A stretch of DNA of 64,000 bases from Xylogone sp. PMI_703. Lineage: Eukaryota > Ascomycota > Leotiomycetes. A program made the position numbers and the translations under genes. The stretch is taken from positions 1,426,001 through 1,490,000 of the forward strand of contig JAJTUQ010000003.1 in assembly GCA_021399445.1 (NCBI GenBank), in the 5' to 3' direction. The stretch's first letter is position 1; each line of letters opens with the position of its first letter. The notes below the pieces were generated by a model, which was not told the origin of the DNA, made no database searches, and was given only the letters and a program-made list of their open reading frames with translations. This document shows, piece after piece, positions 45,601-54,719 of the stretch.

Positions 45601-45871
45601 TGGGCTGGCGGACGAACAGTTGCACCTCGCGAGCAGCTTCCAGGTCGCAGGTTTTAGCCACGTTGTGGCATCCTTATGGCCCTCTCGTGATGCTATCTGC
45701 GCTCAAGTTGCGAGTACATTCTATCAGAGCTTGATGACGGCAAGCGGCATAGAGGAAAGTTGCATGAATCGGGCCGTGGCCGAATCACTTCATAAAGCTG
45801 TGATAGCAGTGCGGGAGCAAAACGCTGACCGTCCCTATCTCTGGGCCCAGTACATACACTCAGGTGCTTGA
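42647..45871 (+). CDS. TPR-CHAT protease 2
   Basis: Intronless; the first ATG (42647) gives 1074 residues beginning MDFERAATLHG. Eleven TPR-like units, counted by eye, each have a DLEEAI-type core (examples NLEEAVRLASQA, VLEEAIEVSRQA, TLDTTIEMTRQA). They run to about residue 500, followed by a linker and a CHAT domain. The predicted catalytic His lies in VHFACHGG (about 924) and the Cys in YLSACSTAQN (about 976), followed by FQVAGFSHVVASLWPSRD, the usual CHAT block, and the short end YLWAQYIHSGA. Compared with TPR-CHAT 1 it lacks the charged extension of about 90 residues before the last block, and the repeat sequences are well diverged, so the pair is an old duplication. It presumably senses a different partner. 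Substrate unknown. Confidence 0.92.
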   Translation: MDFERAATLHGTSVGDLLSTLAVEAYEQYERTHELEPINNAVRFARGAVLKTSSDDPDLPERQNELGVMLESRYERTGSLTDLEEAIKISRQSIMSTSGSGTDDRAMRLNNLGNMLESLFEETAILTHLESAIEAAQEAIDQLLSADTDQELRASLIGNLGNKLRNRHEVTGDIENLEEAVRLASQALELTPEDGIDRAAWTNSLGVSLAQRFELSGDLSDLDKAIQAARDTIQLTEPNDRNQITWASNLSSRLYKRYCRTGDIKNLTESIQTGRYSAVEIPHGHPERANCLTQLANALGKEFERTGELAVLEEAIEVSRQAIDGTPEQHQARLRRLHNLGNRLESHFERKGSVASLQEAITIARQVVEIVTDDHPDGASFLASLSNKLERQIEVLEDAPSIASTLDTTIEMTRQAIKIIQPSRPEYPSLLNDLARKLAIRYERASDITDLEEAIQTASQARTATAADDFTKSAILATLGDLLEKRFRQTGSIDDKDAAIDVFYEAWHFEWAVPFNRIVAAGRCLKLLVHGGKIEAAARLGMDAIDFLPTTYTVLLDRSDEQFAVEMGASLATDTCAVLLANDQVEDALQYLERGRAVIISKLLDHREDVSELMISHPTLARQYQTLVEVVNAPPIFESDDQSTREVQRDRRKEQMNQLDACIKQIRDIKAHERFLLGQATTEMQEAALGGIIVVINATDFRSDAIIVTPTNLQALSLPPLPALLDVKNRPIGQLIRPLRQSRLMSLDGPVDRDGHGLLSAKEARDAKLKVSAPQMDDFSEFLEQLWRGCVKPVFNELGLLKRLPGTDLRRVWWIGTGTASSLPFHAAGLHSPGSVENTLSWAISSYTPSIKALRYTSEKASLRPEAHGVLLVTMPETPGYNNLPGVIVEARAMHDVIQPPHSICQLDFPSKEQVLASLGSCSIVHFACHGGSDLWNPSNSCLMLRGPSESPLGKLTVKEIMDINLGQAWLAYLSACSTAQNEVRGLADEQLHLASSFQVAGFSHVVASLWPSRDAICAQVASTFYQSLMTASGIEESCMNRAVAESLHKAVIAVREQNADRPYLWAQYIHSGA

Positions 45872-46303
45872 TCACAATATCATTTAATTCTCAGTGATCT
45901 CTTATTGATCAAAATCCGCTTCAGTAGCCAGAAGTTAAGCGATTCGAGGGCTAGATGACTTTTGATGAGTAGTTGACCCAGGAGTATCAAAACAAATGAC
46001 TAAGCGGGATATCTTGTCAAGTGATTTAAGCTAATATAACCAATATAACTACTTAGGACGGCTTAACTACTATAAGCTATAAAGTAGAAATCTTTATGTA
46101 AGAGCAGTTCTTACTTATAATTCAAAAGGTTAGAAATCAATTTATATATATTTTAAATGTATTCTGGTTATCAATATACTGTTGTCTCGCTGAACAATCA
46201 TAACTACACTCTTCTAGCCATATTCTGACCTTTCTCCACTTTGTGTGATTAACACCCTTGACAGTAGCTTACGCCTGTTCAACTAGCTAGATAACGATCT
46301 AGT
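45872..46303. other. Intergenic, AT-rich
   Basis: 432 nt between the ends of TPR-CHAT 2 and the secreted-protein gene (convergent). A strongly AT-rich patch at about 46025-46160. No gene. Confidence 0.5.
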
Positions 46304-47266
46304 TTACAGAGGCACAACACTTAACGATATCTCCTGACAAGAAAACCCCGTATAACTATCCCTACCACCTGCACTAGGGTCTACACTAACAAAGCCTCCA
46401 CAATCCTGAATGACATCATTCCCATCTGCCTCGTTCCTCAGCGCGAGACTCAAGTCTTGACCAATGGTCACAGCAACAGGAGCATAGCCATTCAGCGCAA
46501 TGCTAGCGGCAGAGTTAAAGAATAATGGATCTGAGCCAGTGTTGTCTTCGTTACTAAGGTATCCGTTCGAAAGGAGCTCTAGCTGCGTGCCTCCAATCAC
46601 AAAAGCAGCGGCCTGGGTAATGTCCGCGACGAACCCGAGCGTTTTGGTATCATCAATTAATTGGACGGGGAATTGTGCCAATTGAAGAAACTCTGGCTGA
46701 GGAAGAGGTGCACCGGACGCGATGATGACGAACGATGAGACCGTTACTGTGGCAGTGTAGTCCACGGTGTCAGTGGGTGAAGGGGCTACGCTCGTAGCGT
46801 GGGTCACTCCGGCGCAAGAGCAAGCAGAAGAATAGCGGACTGGCACTGGGGTGGTGTTCCCATCGCAAGCTGCGGATGCAAAATCAGGGATATTGGTAGG
46901 GATAATCGTCGTTGATGTTCCGGATGGTCCTGGAAGGACTGATGGTGGTGGAAGGTTGGCATTCACAGTGGAGAAGACGTAAGTGGTCGCGACTGGGTTC
47001 CAAACGGTCCTACAGGTAAAAGGTATGTTAGAAGAGTGTGACCGAAACAGTCTTGACGATGAGGTTGCTTACGTCGCGGGTGGAATGACGGTGGTAGAAA
47101 AGTATGAGGAGCACTGGGATATATGGCTGCTCAAAGCTGCAGATCCAAAAGCTGTGCCAGTCACAGCTCTGGCACAATTATCTGCGTTACACCCAGCACG
47201 ACGGTCGAGTGCAATTCCAAAGACGGTTGGAGCAATGCCCGAAAGAAGGATTAGGAATGACTTCAT
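46304..47266 (-). CDS. Secreted Ser/Thr-rich protein, unknown function
   Basis: Two exons, 47266-47073 and 47009-46304, join in phase to 299 residues. MKSFLILLSGIAPTVFG is a signal peptide followed by a possible LDRR dibasic processing site. The mature part starts with a Cys-containing segment (CNADNCARAVTG), then a Ser/Thr/Pro-rich linker (PPPSVLPGPSGTSTTIIP), and a compact C-terminal domain with QDCGGFVSV and GFSCQEISLSV. This architecture of an N-terminal CNADNCxRA motif plus variable domain recurs in secreted proteins of filamentous ascomycetes, but I know no function. No GPI signal or membrane anchor seen. It is candidate cell-surface or effector-type material only by its secretion. Confidence 0.8.
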
Positions 47267-48175
47267 GATTGGATGGGCTCTTTTGAACTTCTGGGAGATG
47301 TTTGAAGTGTGGATCTTCAATTGATGCTCATGCTGAGAGACCATAACCTACCTTTTATAGACTTGCCTTCAATTTGCTCGTAAGTATTTGCAAGCCATAA
47401 ACTGATGCTCATTGCACACTTGTCAAGAGGTCTGGTCGGCGTGCCCGAGAGAGCTGAAAGTCCACAATAAAACAACAGCGTGCAGAACACGATGTTCACT
47501 TACGTCTTAATATGCCAAATAACATCACTAGAGCGAGTAGACAGAAATAGACTACCAAAATAAGCGTTGAGCGTATCTAGGAGTAGAGAAGCATTTCGAT
47601 AGTCTCAGAGCCATGGCTGTGGCGGCGTTTAGCCCACTGGTAAACTCTGGGGTTGCCATGTGGGTTTGGGCGCTACTTTAGCCAATCAGCCTGGTTCTCT
47701 CAACCTAAATAAGATTCAATAGTACCGTGCGCCTGCAAGTTGACGGACTTTGATTTTATACGATGGAGTAACCGTCGTGTGATTACAGTGACTGTTATTG
47801 TTTCGTCCGATATAGCTCGTGTCTGTCAGACGCAGTAAGCGTGGCGCTTTTTCAGCTACCAAAAAGAGTTGCTAGAAGTGCCCGACGTGTCAAGAATTTT
47901 GAGAGTAGGACAGCAGGAATGTTAAAATGACTTAATCAGTAAGTTTAACAACGGTGATGACGATGAAATGGAGGAGACTGAGGTCAGGCAAGCATTGTGT
48001 TTGATTTGTTATTATTCGATGACCTTTTGCTAGTTCAGTTAAACTAGAGTTTATAATTTAACTATCAATTCGAAGTATTAAATGAGAGGTCTGCGAATCC
48101 GACGAGAATCAGCGGTAAAAGCCACAATGCGCGGTGTCACTCCAGACCAATACACCAGTACAATGTTCAGTATGA
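47267..48175. other. Intergenic 0.9 kb
   Basis: Upstream of the secreted-protein gene and downstream of the SDR gene. No gene or repeat recognised. Confidence 0.45.
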
Positions 48176-49430
48176 CTATTCCAGTCCACTAATACCTGCA
48201 GCTAGAGTATCTTCCAACGAAGTCCAGCCCTTTCGACCATAGAATTTCTGTAAAAGCTGCTCCGCTCGTTGAGATGGGAGGACTTTTATTAGGACCTTGC
48301 CTTCACCTTCTGGAGGGCTGGGAAGTGTGTCATTTTTCGGTCGAAGACTCCGTAAAACTTGCAGAACCTCAGTCCATGTGAATGGAGCTGCGCATGCAAA
48401 GACACGTTCTGATGAAACCTCCGGGTCAAGAAGTGCAATTGCATGAAGTCGGGCATCGTCTTTCACATCAATATACCATTCTTGTGAAGAATTAGCTTCA
48501 ATCATTCTTATAAAATAGTGGCGTTTCTTACGAGGAGGTATCATTTTGATGGCTAGGTCATTTCCTGCCATGAGAAATCGAGTAACTCCCATGGACGACA
48601 TTTGTTTCTCAGGGATAAGCATCTCTCCAAACTAAATTTCTCGAAGCGTCAGTAAAGGTTGCTCTGGAATGGTAAGGCAACCTACATTCATATTCGGGAG
48701 CACGCTATTGAATACAAAATTGGGCTTGTGGTCTTCTACCCATTTCCAAGCTGCACGCTCAGCTTCTACTTTCGATGCCACATAAACAGCGCCACCTTTC
48801 ACTTCCAAAGGTGTCTCTGCGTCCCAAGCTTGTCTGACTGACTCGTCATTCCAAGTATCTACACCCGTTGTTAGATCACCAAGCTCCTCAATATATCTGA
48901 TTTACCTACCTGTATTCACTATCATCTCTCTATTATCTGCTGGATTCAACATATGTGGAAATGCAGCCGTGGCAGAGGATGTGTAAACTACCCTTTTAAC
49001 CGAGCTAGATCGTGCCGCGGCTTCCAAGATGCTCAAGTTAATTGCAATCATGTCTGGAATAACCTCTTGTGCATTGGGATTATAAGATAAGTCGGAAGCC
49101 TACTAGAGTAATTAAAACAACGTCCACAATTATAATGATAGACGCATATCAGCTATAACTTACCGCATGGATTATCCCTTCAACGTCTTTCATATATTGG
49201 TCCCAGATACTGCTGTCACGTAGCGATGGAATGATAACAGATCTGAATTTGTCCTTCCCATGTCTTTTTTCGAAAAATTCTTCTAGCCATGGCTTTTCTG
49301 AGCGCGTAGTTCCAACAATCTTGTAGCCATCGGCTAAGAGATTATCAACAATGTGAGAGGCTATGAAACCGCTGGCACCAGTAACCAGAATGGTAGCGCC
49401 TTGAGCAATACTTCGGTTAGGATTTGACAT
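48176..49430 (-). CDS. Extended SDR: dihydroflavonol-4-reductase/aldehyde-reductase-like
   Basis: Four or more exons. Exon 1 is 49430-49164 and ends ...EGIIHA; the next starts ASDLSYNPN after a TAGTAG acceptor; the last runs from about 48630 to 48176. The Rossmann motif ILVTGASGFIASH (residues 14-26) is the extended-SDR GxxGxxA type, and the active-site YVASK supplies Tyr and Lys. VVYTSSATAA is the family's Ser strand. The enzyme should be an NAD(P)H-dependent ketone or aldehyde reductase of roughly 330 residues, cytosolic. Homologues work in secondary metabolism and carbonyl detoxification. No biosynthetic core enzyme adjoins it, so no pathway can be assigned. The middle exon joints were not all resolved. 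Confidence 0.85.
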
Positions 49431-50461
49431 AGTAGAAGATGTAATGACACGTATATGTAGATGATTCTGGATATAGGTAAAGATCTGGATGGCAAAGTTC
49501 CAGCGAAGGAGAGAGTTTGTAAGATATATATACTCTTACCGGCTTTCCGGACAGCTAAGTTGGCCTTTTATACAGGCAACCCCACTACAATAGCAGTTTT
49601 AATCATCTAGCTCATATACTAAGAATACCAAGAGCATTAGTAAAAGGCGGCTCACGACATATACGTAAATCTATGAACTTACGTACTATGCGGGGCTCAA
49701 TACGTCAAGATGCCACGTGCATACCTAAAGAAGTGCCGACAGAGCGAGCGTCAGCCATTTGCATGCCCTATATCAGAAATCTGAAAGAGCCAATGCTCAC
49801 CTAATATTGTTCATGCAGATATGGCAAATCAGATGTGTAGCAAAATAATCCCTATTGACATTGTGCAGTACAAGCCATTCAAACCCACCTCTTGTAACGA
49901 ACGGAAAGCTCGGAATGATATCTTGGACCTATGATCTGGGAGTCTAACTGATGGTAAGTGAAATGCATAGAAAATTGAACACCTTGTAGAAGACTCCTGG
50001 CTAATTACGCGACGTTTTACATTATATATGAAGGCTAGAATATGTATTATTCTCAGCTAGACTAACGAAAAACAAAAGATTGAGGTAACATTTTGAGAAT
50101 TTATCAATCTGTAGTGATTCTTTTTAGTATTCGAAGGCGTGCTACATATTAGTGATCTTGCTGACGCAGATTCTGCTCGTTGTACATATGATAGACTCCC
50201 TAGCTCACTATTGGTAGGCGATCTAGAAAGCAACAATTTAGAGGGTATAAGTCGTTACCGGGGAATTAAACTCGACAGGCTAGAGTTTTGGGAAGTTCAT
50301 GACATCGAATACAGTTTGGATGTGTTGCTGGATCGTCACACAAAAGAGCCCCAGAGCATTGTTGCAAAAGTAGAGCTGGGCGCTTCGTAAATGGATACCA
50401 CATTCCCACCTGAAGAGCAAGACTACTCCCTGCAATAAGACGGCGTAAGCGATAGTGGCTT
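49431..50461. other. Intergenic 1.0 kb left of the transposon
   Basis: Promoter of the SDR gene on the left. At about 50130-50390 the plus strand holds a protein-like frame of some 85 codons (containing LVGDLESNNLEGISRYRGIK), preceded by a ttttag acceptor-like site and lacking an ATG. It may be an exon of a gene damaged by the transposon insertion just downstream. Not recognised. Confidence 0.35.
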
Positions 50462-50489
50462 TACAGTATGTGGACACAAGTCTACGCGA
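50462..50489 (+). repeat. Left terminal inverted repeat with TA target site
   Basis: Begins TACAGTATGTGGACACAAG and continues into TCTACGCGA. Its reverse complement matches 51820-51847 with three mismatches (at positions 7, 8 and 16). Confidence 0.9.
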
Positions 50490-51845
50490 AAACCCACTTT
50501 TTGCAAATTTTTCCCACCTTCCGCACCCACCCCCCTTTTTCAACTTAATGGCACGCCCACCAGGAACCCCTAGACCACCTCTAGCAGAGCTCTCCCCAGG
50601 CTCCAGAAACAAAATAGTGGGGGCAAGGCAATCTGGAGTTAAAGTATCAAAGATTTCATATAGCCAGGGCTATAGTCACTCAACAGTGCGTTCTGTACTT
50701 GCCAACGCTGAAAACCAGGTCTCCTGTATCTCTAAGTCACGTAGTGGTGCACCCTCCTTATTAAATATCTATGACCAGAGGTTAATCTTCAGAATTATAC
50801 GAGCAGAGCCCAAGATAACTGCAGCTCAATTGACACGTGTGTTGGGAGGTAAGGTCAACAAGAAGACTGTATACCGATTTTTGAAGAAATCCGGTATACA
50901 GAAATGGAGATGCACAAAACGTATACTCTTGAACCATACTCTAGCTGCTAAAAGGCTAGAATGGGGCATCAATAACGATAATATGGGATTAACTTATTGG
51001 AGGCGTTGGATCTGGTCTGACGAGTGTTCAATTGAGCGTGGAAAAGGAGGTAAGTGGGACTTTGTTTTCAGGAAGCGAGGTCAGTATAACATACCATTTT
51101 CAAACAACAATTATTCAACCAATCGAACAGGCCAAGCTCTATAACCATGGGCTGTTCAAGGCAGGCCTATAAGAGGTCTAACGGTTATGTTCTGGGCTGC
51201 GTTTGGCTATAATTGCCGTACTGATCTGGTAGTTATGAAAGGAGACCCTGAATCAAAGCGTGGAGGGGTGACCTCTCGACGGTATCTTGAAGTGCTTGAA
51301 CAACACTTGCCTACAATACTTGACGGCAATTCTATATTCATGCACGATAACTCACCTGTCCATACAGCCCATATAATTAGGGATTGGCTTGCTGAGATGG
51401 CTATAAACGTGGCCGATTGGCCACCCTACTCTCCTGACCTGAACCCTATCGAGAACCTCTGGAAGGTGCTCAAGGCAAAAATTATTGAGATGTACCCTGA
51501 GCTTGAAACGCTCAAGGATAACGAGGATACCAAAGAACTGTTGATTCAAGCCGCAATTGAGGCATGGGAGGCTCTGGATGTTAATATGCTGAATCATCTA
51601 ATAGATACTATGCAACACAGGGTAGATGCGGTCATTGAGGCTAACGGGTGGTATACCAAGTATTAGATCAAGAGATTTTCAGCTCAAATAATTATCATAT
51701 AGACTTTAGTGTGTGTAGAATCCATTGGAATTATCCATTTTTCAATTGAATTGTAATTGGGTAAGATATGGCTGTCTGAAAGGGAGGTGTTGAGTTGGGG
51801 AAAATGCTATTTTTAGAAATCGCGTAGACTTATGTCCACCCACTG
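50464..51845. mobile_element. Tc1/mariner element, 1.38 kb
   Basis: A complete DNA transposon bounded by 28-nt imperfect terminal inverted repeats (25 of 28 identical, counting the TA) and flanked on both sides by TA, the Tc1/mariner target duplication. One transposase gene lies inside. Both ends are intact, so insertion looks relatively recent even though the transposase carries a stop codon. It may still be mobilised by a transposase from elsewhere. Confidence 0.9.
50548..51666 (+). pseudogene. Tc1/mariner transposase, one in-frame stop
   Basis: From ATG at 50548 the frame runs to a TAA at 51142-51144 and continues in the same frame to 51666, about 372 codons in all. The N-terminal half has the helix-turn-helix DNA-binding units (SRNKIVGARQSGVKVSK; KVNKKTVYRFLKKSGIQKW). 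The DDE catalytic triad is intact across the stop: WSDEC, MHDNSPVH and LNPIENLWKVLK. TAA is one C-to-T change from CAA, in a CpA context as expected for RIP, although the rest of the frame is not obviously degraded. The split prevents a full-length enzyme unless the stop is read through. Family assignment firm. Confidence 0.88.
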
Positions 51846-51847
51846 TA
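51820..51847 (-). repeat. Right terminal inverted repeat with TA target site
   Basis: Read on the minus strand from 51847 it begins TACAGTGGGTGGACATAAG and continues into TCTACGCGA, the partner of the left repeat. Confidence 0.9.
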
Positions 51848-52438
51848 GGTTTGTCTAAAAATTTCTGCTCTCCAGTGAGCTTACTGTATGTGATTTCCCG
51901 CGTACAGGCGGGTCTCTTAGTGTATTCACTCACCACGATCAACAACGAGAAAATAAATTTCAAGCTAAAGTATAGGGTCACCGAGAAGTGAAACTGTATA
52001 GGTTAAGATCTTCATCCTTGCATACAATATGTTTAGGTGCTTGTGAATGGAGGACTTGATAATAACTTCCAAACTGTTGAACTTAGCGTAATTAGTAATT
52101 ATTAGTATTGTAGATCTACATTTACTTGAGTATATCTGGAATATTGAGATGCTATAGACATTGGTTAGCTGATTCAATCTAAATTCGCTATCAGGCACCT
52201 ATTCCACGTTTTGCAAGGCAGGAAAAATTGTGTGTGTATTGACACAGACAAGAAACTATTAGTAATCGATTTGATGCGACTCATAAAATTGGCAACTCTT
52301 CCACTAATTGTTGCTACCAGCAATATTCATTCCTGGTTCATATTGTCACAGAGTATTTGCTACACAGTGAATGCCACGGATTGTATTGTATTCTACAAAA
52401 AATCCAGCTCATGAGACAGGCTTTAATATTTGAAACCA
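51848..52438. other. Intergenic right of the transposon
   Basis: 591 nt, AT-rich, no gene supported. Confidence 0.45.
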
Positions 52439-54115
52439 CTACATACGAAGTACGTCAATATTAGAAGTCAAGAATGAGTACGATTCCTGACGGAAAATAT
52501 CTGGAACTATGACAGTTGTGAGTGCCTGCAAGTTCAAGAGCTGCTGTCCCTCCTTCCACTGAGGCCAAGCAGGGAGGAGTAGATTCCCATCATTGGGATC
52601 TATATCATTAATGAATGAAATATAGGATTGCTGGATTATCGAAGAAGGATATCCTGGTAGCACACCATATGCATACAGAGAGGAGAGGCCATGGAACGTT
52701 CCCAATACAGGGAGACCGTAGAAGTATGATGCGAGGTAGGACCAGGTCGGAACCGAAAGTGCGTTCTTTTCAAAAGTATTCAAAAACAGACGCCGCTGGA
52801 GAATGAAGGCATAATCCCCCAGGATAGCTGCCAGGCGTTTGTATTCAGGATAGATGTTGTTGGCGTCGCCTGTGCGGAAAGGCGAGCCGGCTGCAGCATC
52901 ATCTGGGTACGTCGCTACAAATGCCTCAACTTGAGTAGTCGTCGCGTTCTGGAAGTATAAGGTCTTGAGATACTCCACCAGTTGCTGATTATTGGTAATA
53001 TTTCCCTGGTATATCGAGAAATCCGTACCTTCGTCTTCTTGATTGCCAATTAACACTGGGACTTTAGCGACTTGGCCCCTATTCGCAAGGACATCTGGAG
53101 ACGCTGGTAAGACCGCACCATCTGGTCGAGGCAAGTATGAGAGTGCTATAGAGTTGTAAGAACTTGCCACTGGAACAGAGCTGGCGGCATTAAGAAATGT
53201 AGCATAATCAACACTTCTTAGGCAAGATAAGGAGTCCTTTGATCCCCTGCAGCCGGCACTATCAACTACCATATCGTAAATTGCTTGGGCTTTAGGAGAA
53301 TCCACAGAGTCAGCAGGCAAAATACTACCACTTTCCATGAGTGCGGCCCTGAATAAAGGCTTGTCTTTGTACGTATTATTTCCCCCATAAAGGGCCATTT
53401 GATCAAACACGGACATGGCACCGGCGGAGAATCCCCAAATGGTAACTTTGCTAGGATCACCTCCAAACTGTTCAATATTATCTGCAGTCCATTGAAGAGC
53501 AAGGCGCTGGTCCAAGAGACCGAGGTTCGAACTGCCATCTGCAAGTATCTCTTTCCCGCCGAGGAAACCGAAGCCGCCTAGGCGGTAGTTGGCTTGGACA
53601 TAAATCATTGGTTTTCCAGCGTCGATAGATGCTTGAATAAGATTAGTTGGGTTTTGTCCCTGGGTTGACCCTGATTCGAATGCACCGCCATATATCCAAA
53701 ACACTACTGGGAGGTTGGACCCGGGCTTAGCTGTGGATGGTCTATAGACGTCTATTGTGAGACAATCTTCACTTTGGTTCTCCACCGTATTAAGGAGATC
53801 AGCCAATAATGTAAGCACAGTATCTGGCAAAGCGCTAAGATTGTACTGCGCATTGAACTGTGGACAGGCGTTAGGCGTTCCTGTTGCTTGCACTACGCCA
53901 GTATTGCTGGTAATAGCGTGTGGAGGCTTCAGCCGAAGGGGACCCGTTGGTGGCTGAGCAAATGGGATACCTTTGAAGCTATCGATCCCATTAATATTGG
54001 AGCCGACTATAGTGCCATATCGAATGTTCACTGTTGGTGAAGATCTCCTGTTATGAGCTACGGGAGTCGCGAAAGAGGAAGAGAGAAGACATGCAAGTAA
54101 AATTACTGGAATCAT
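52439..54115 (-). CDS. Secreted type-B carboxylesterase/lipase
   Basis: Intronless; the first ATG is at 54115 (the frame stays open further upstream without an ATG), giving 558 residues. The signal peptide is MIPVILLACLLSSSFATPVA. The esterase/lipase family marks are all present: FKGIPFAQPPTGPLR near the start, EDCLTIDVYRP, the nucleophile elbow in TIWGFSAGAMS (Ser), an acid loop NQEDEGTDF, and the catalytic His in GTFHGLS. Length and order match the secreted fungal carboxylesterase/lipase family (alpha/beta-hydrolase, COesterase). It probably hydrolyses esters outside the cell. It is divergent from a second, intracellular alpha/beta-hydrolase over about 600 nt, suggesting joint action on one ester substrate. 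A specific substrate cannot be given. Confidence 0.92.
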   Translation of the reverse strand: MIPVILLACLLSSSFATPVAHNRRSSPTVNIRYGTIVGSNINGIDSFKGIPFAQPPTGPLRLKPPHAITSNTGVVQATGTPNACPQFNAQYNLSALPDTVLTLLADLLNTVENQSEDCLTIDVYRPSTAKPGSNLPVVFWIYGGAFESGSTQGQNPTNLIQASIDAGKPMIYVQANYRLGGFGFLGGKEILADGSSNLGLLDQRLALQWTADNIEQFGGDPSKVTIWGFSAGAMSVFDQMALYGGNNTYKDKPLFRAALMESGSILPADSVDSPKAQAIYDMVVDSAGCRGSKDSLSCLRSVDYATFLNAASSVPVASSYNSIALSYLPRPDGAVLPASPDVLANRGQVAKVPVLIGNQEDEGTDFSIYQGNITNNQQLVEYLKTLYFQNATTTQVEAFVATYPDDAAAGSPFRTGDANNIYPEYKRLAAILGDYAFILQRRLFLNTFEKNALSVPTWSYLASYFYGLPVLGTFHGLSSLYAYGVLPGYPSSIIQQSYISFINDIDPNDGNLLLPAWPQWKEGQQLLNLQALTTVIVPDIFRQESYSFLTSNIDVLRM

Positions 54116-54719
54116 TGTTACCCAGCAAATAGCTCCTGAGCCGATCAACCTTTTCAATATGGATATAACAAAATTATATAGATGATGGAGACTCTAACAC
54201 ATATCATTTAAATAAGGCGGCATATTTTCAACTATTGACTCTATGAACAGTCTCAATGCATCGCGTTATAAACATTTTTTCCGAGCTTGTGACCGAGCAT
54301 TTTCCCGATGACTAAGTACTTGGATATGAGGGACACAAGAAACTAAAGTCAAACGCCTTCCTAGTATTCTTCGTGTAAAAGAATTTATCTTATGGTGTTT
54401 TAAGAGCTAAATCAACTGTACAAATAAATTTGATTGTAAGATGGTGCAAGTCGCAGCAGATGTAATAGACCGGCAGTTGCCTGTTCTGTCAGATGCCGGA
54501 CCTCGTTGTTCCGGCTGCTTATTCCCCTTTATATTGCTCTGACACGGTGTTACAGCCGGCACCGGCTTAGGAATTGTACTTTGTTTGAACAACTTTCCAT
54601 TGTTTCAAAATTGGACTCAGCCACCTTAAACACAAAGGTAAGTATACATTCATCCAACATGTATAATAATGAGAGTATTAGTCTCCTGAGAGAGACAGGA
54701 TTATTCTTCATTATAATAC
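54116..54719. promoter_or_regulatory. Divergent promoter between the two hydrolases
   Basis: 604 nt. Contains palindromic ccggcaccggc at about 54556 and atgccggacctcg near 54493, CGG/CCG-containing motifs of the sort Zn2Cys6 regulators bind. The regulator at 56.7-59.1 kb is a candidate. Pattern only. Confidence 0.4.
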
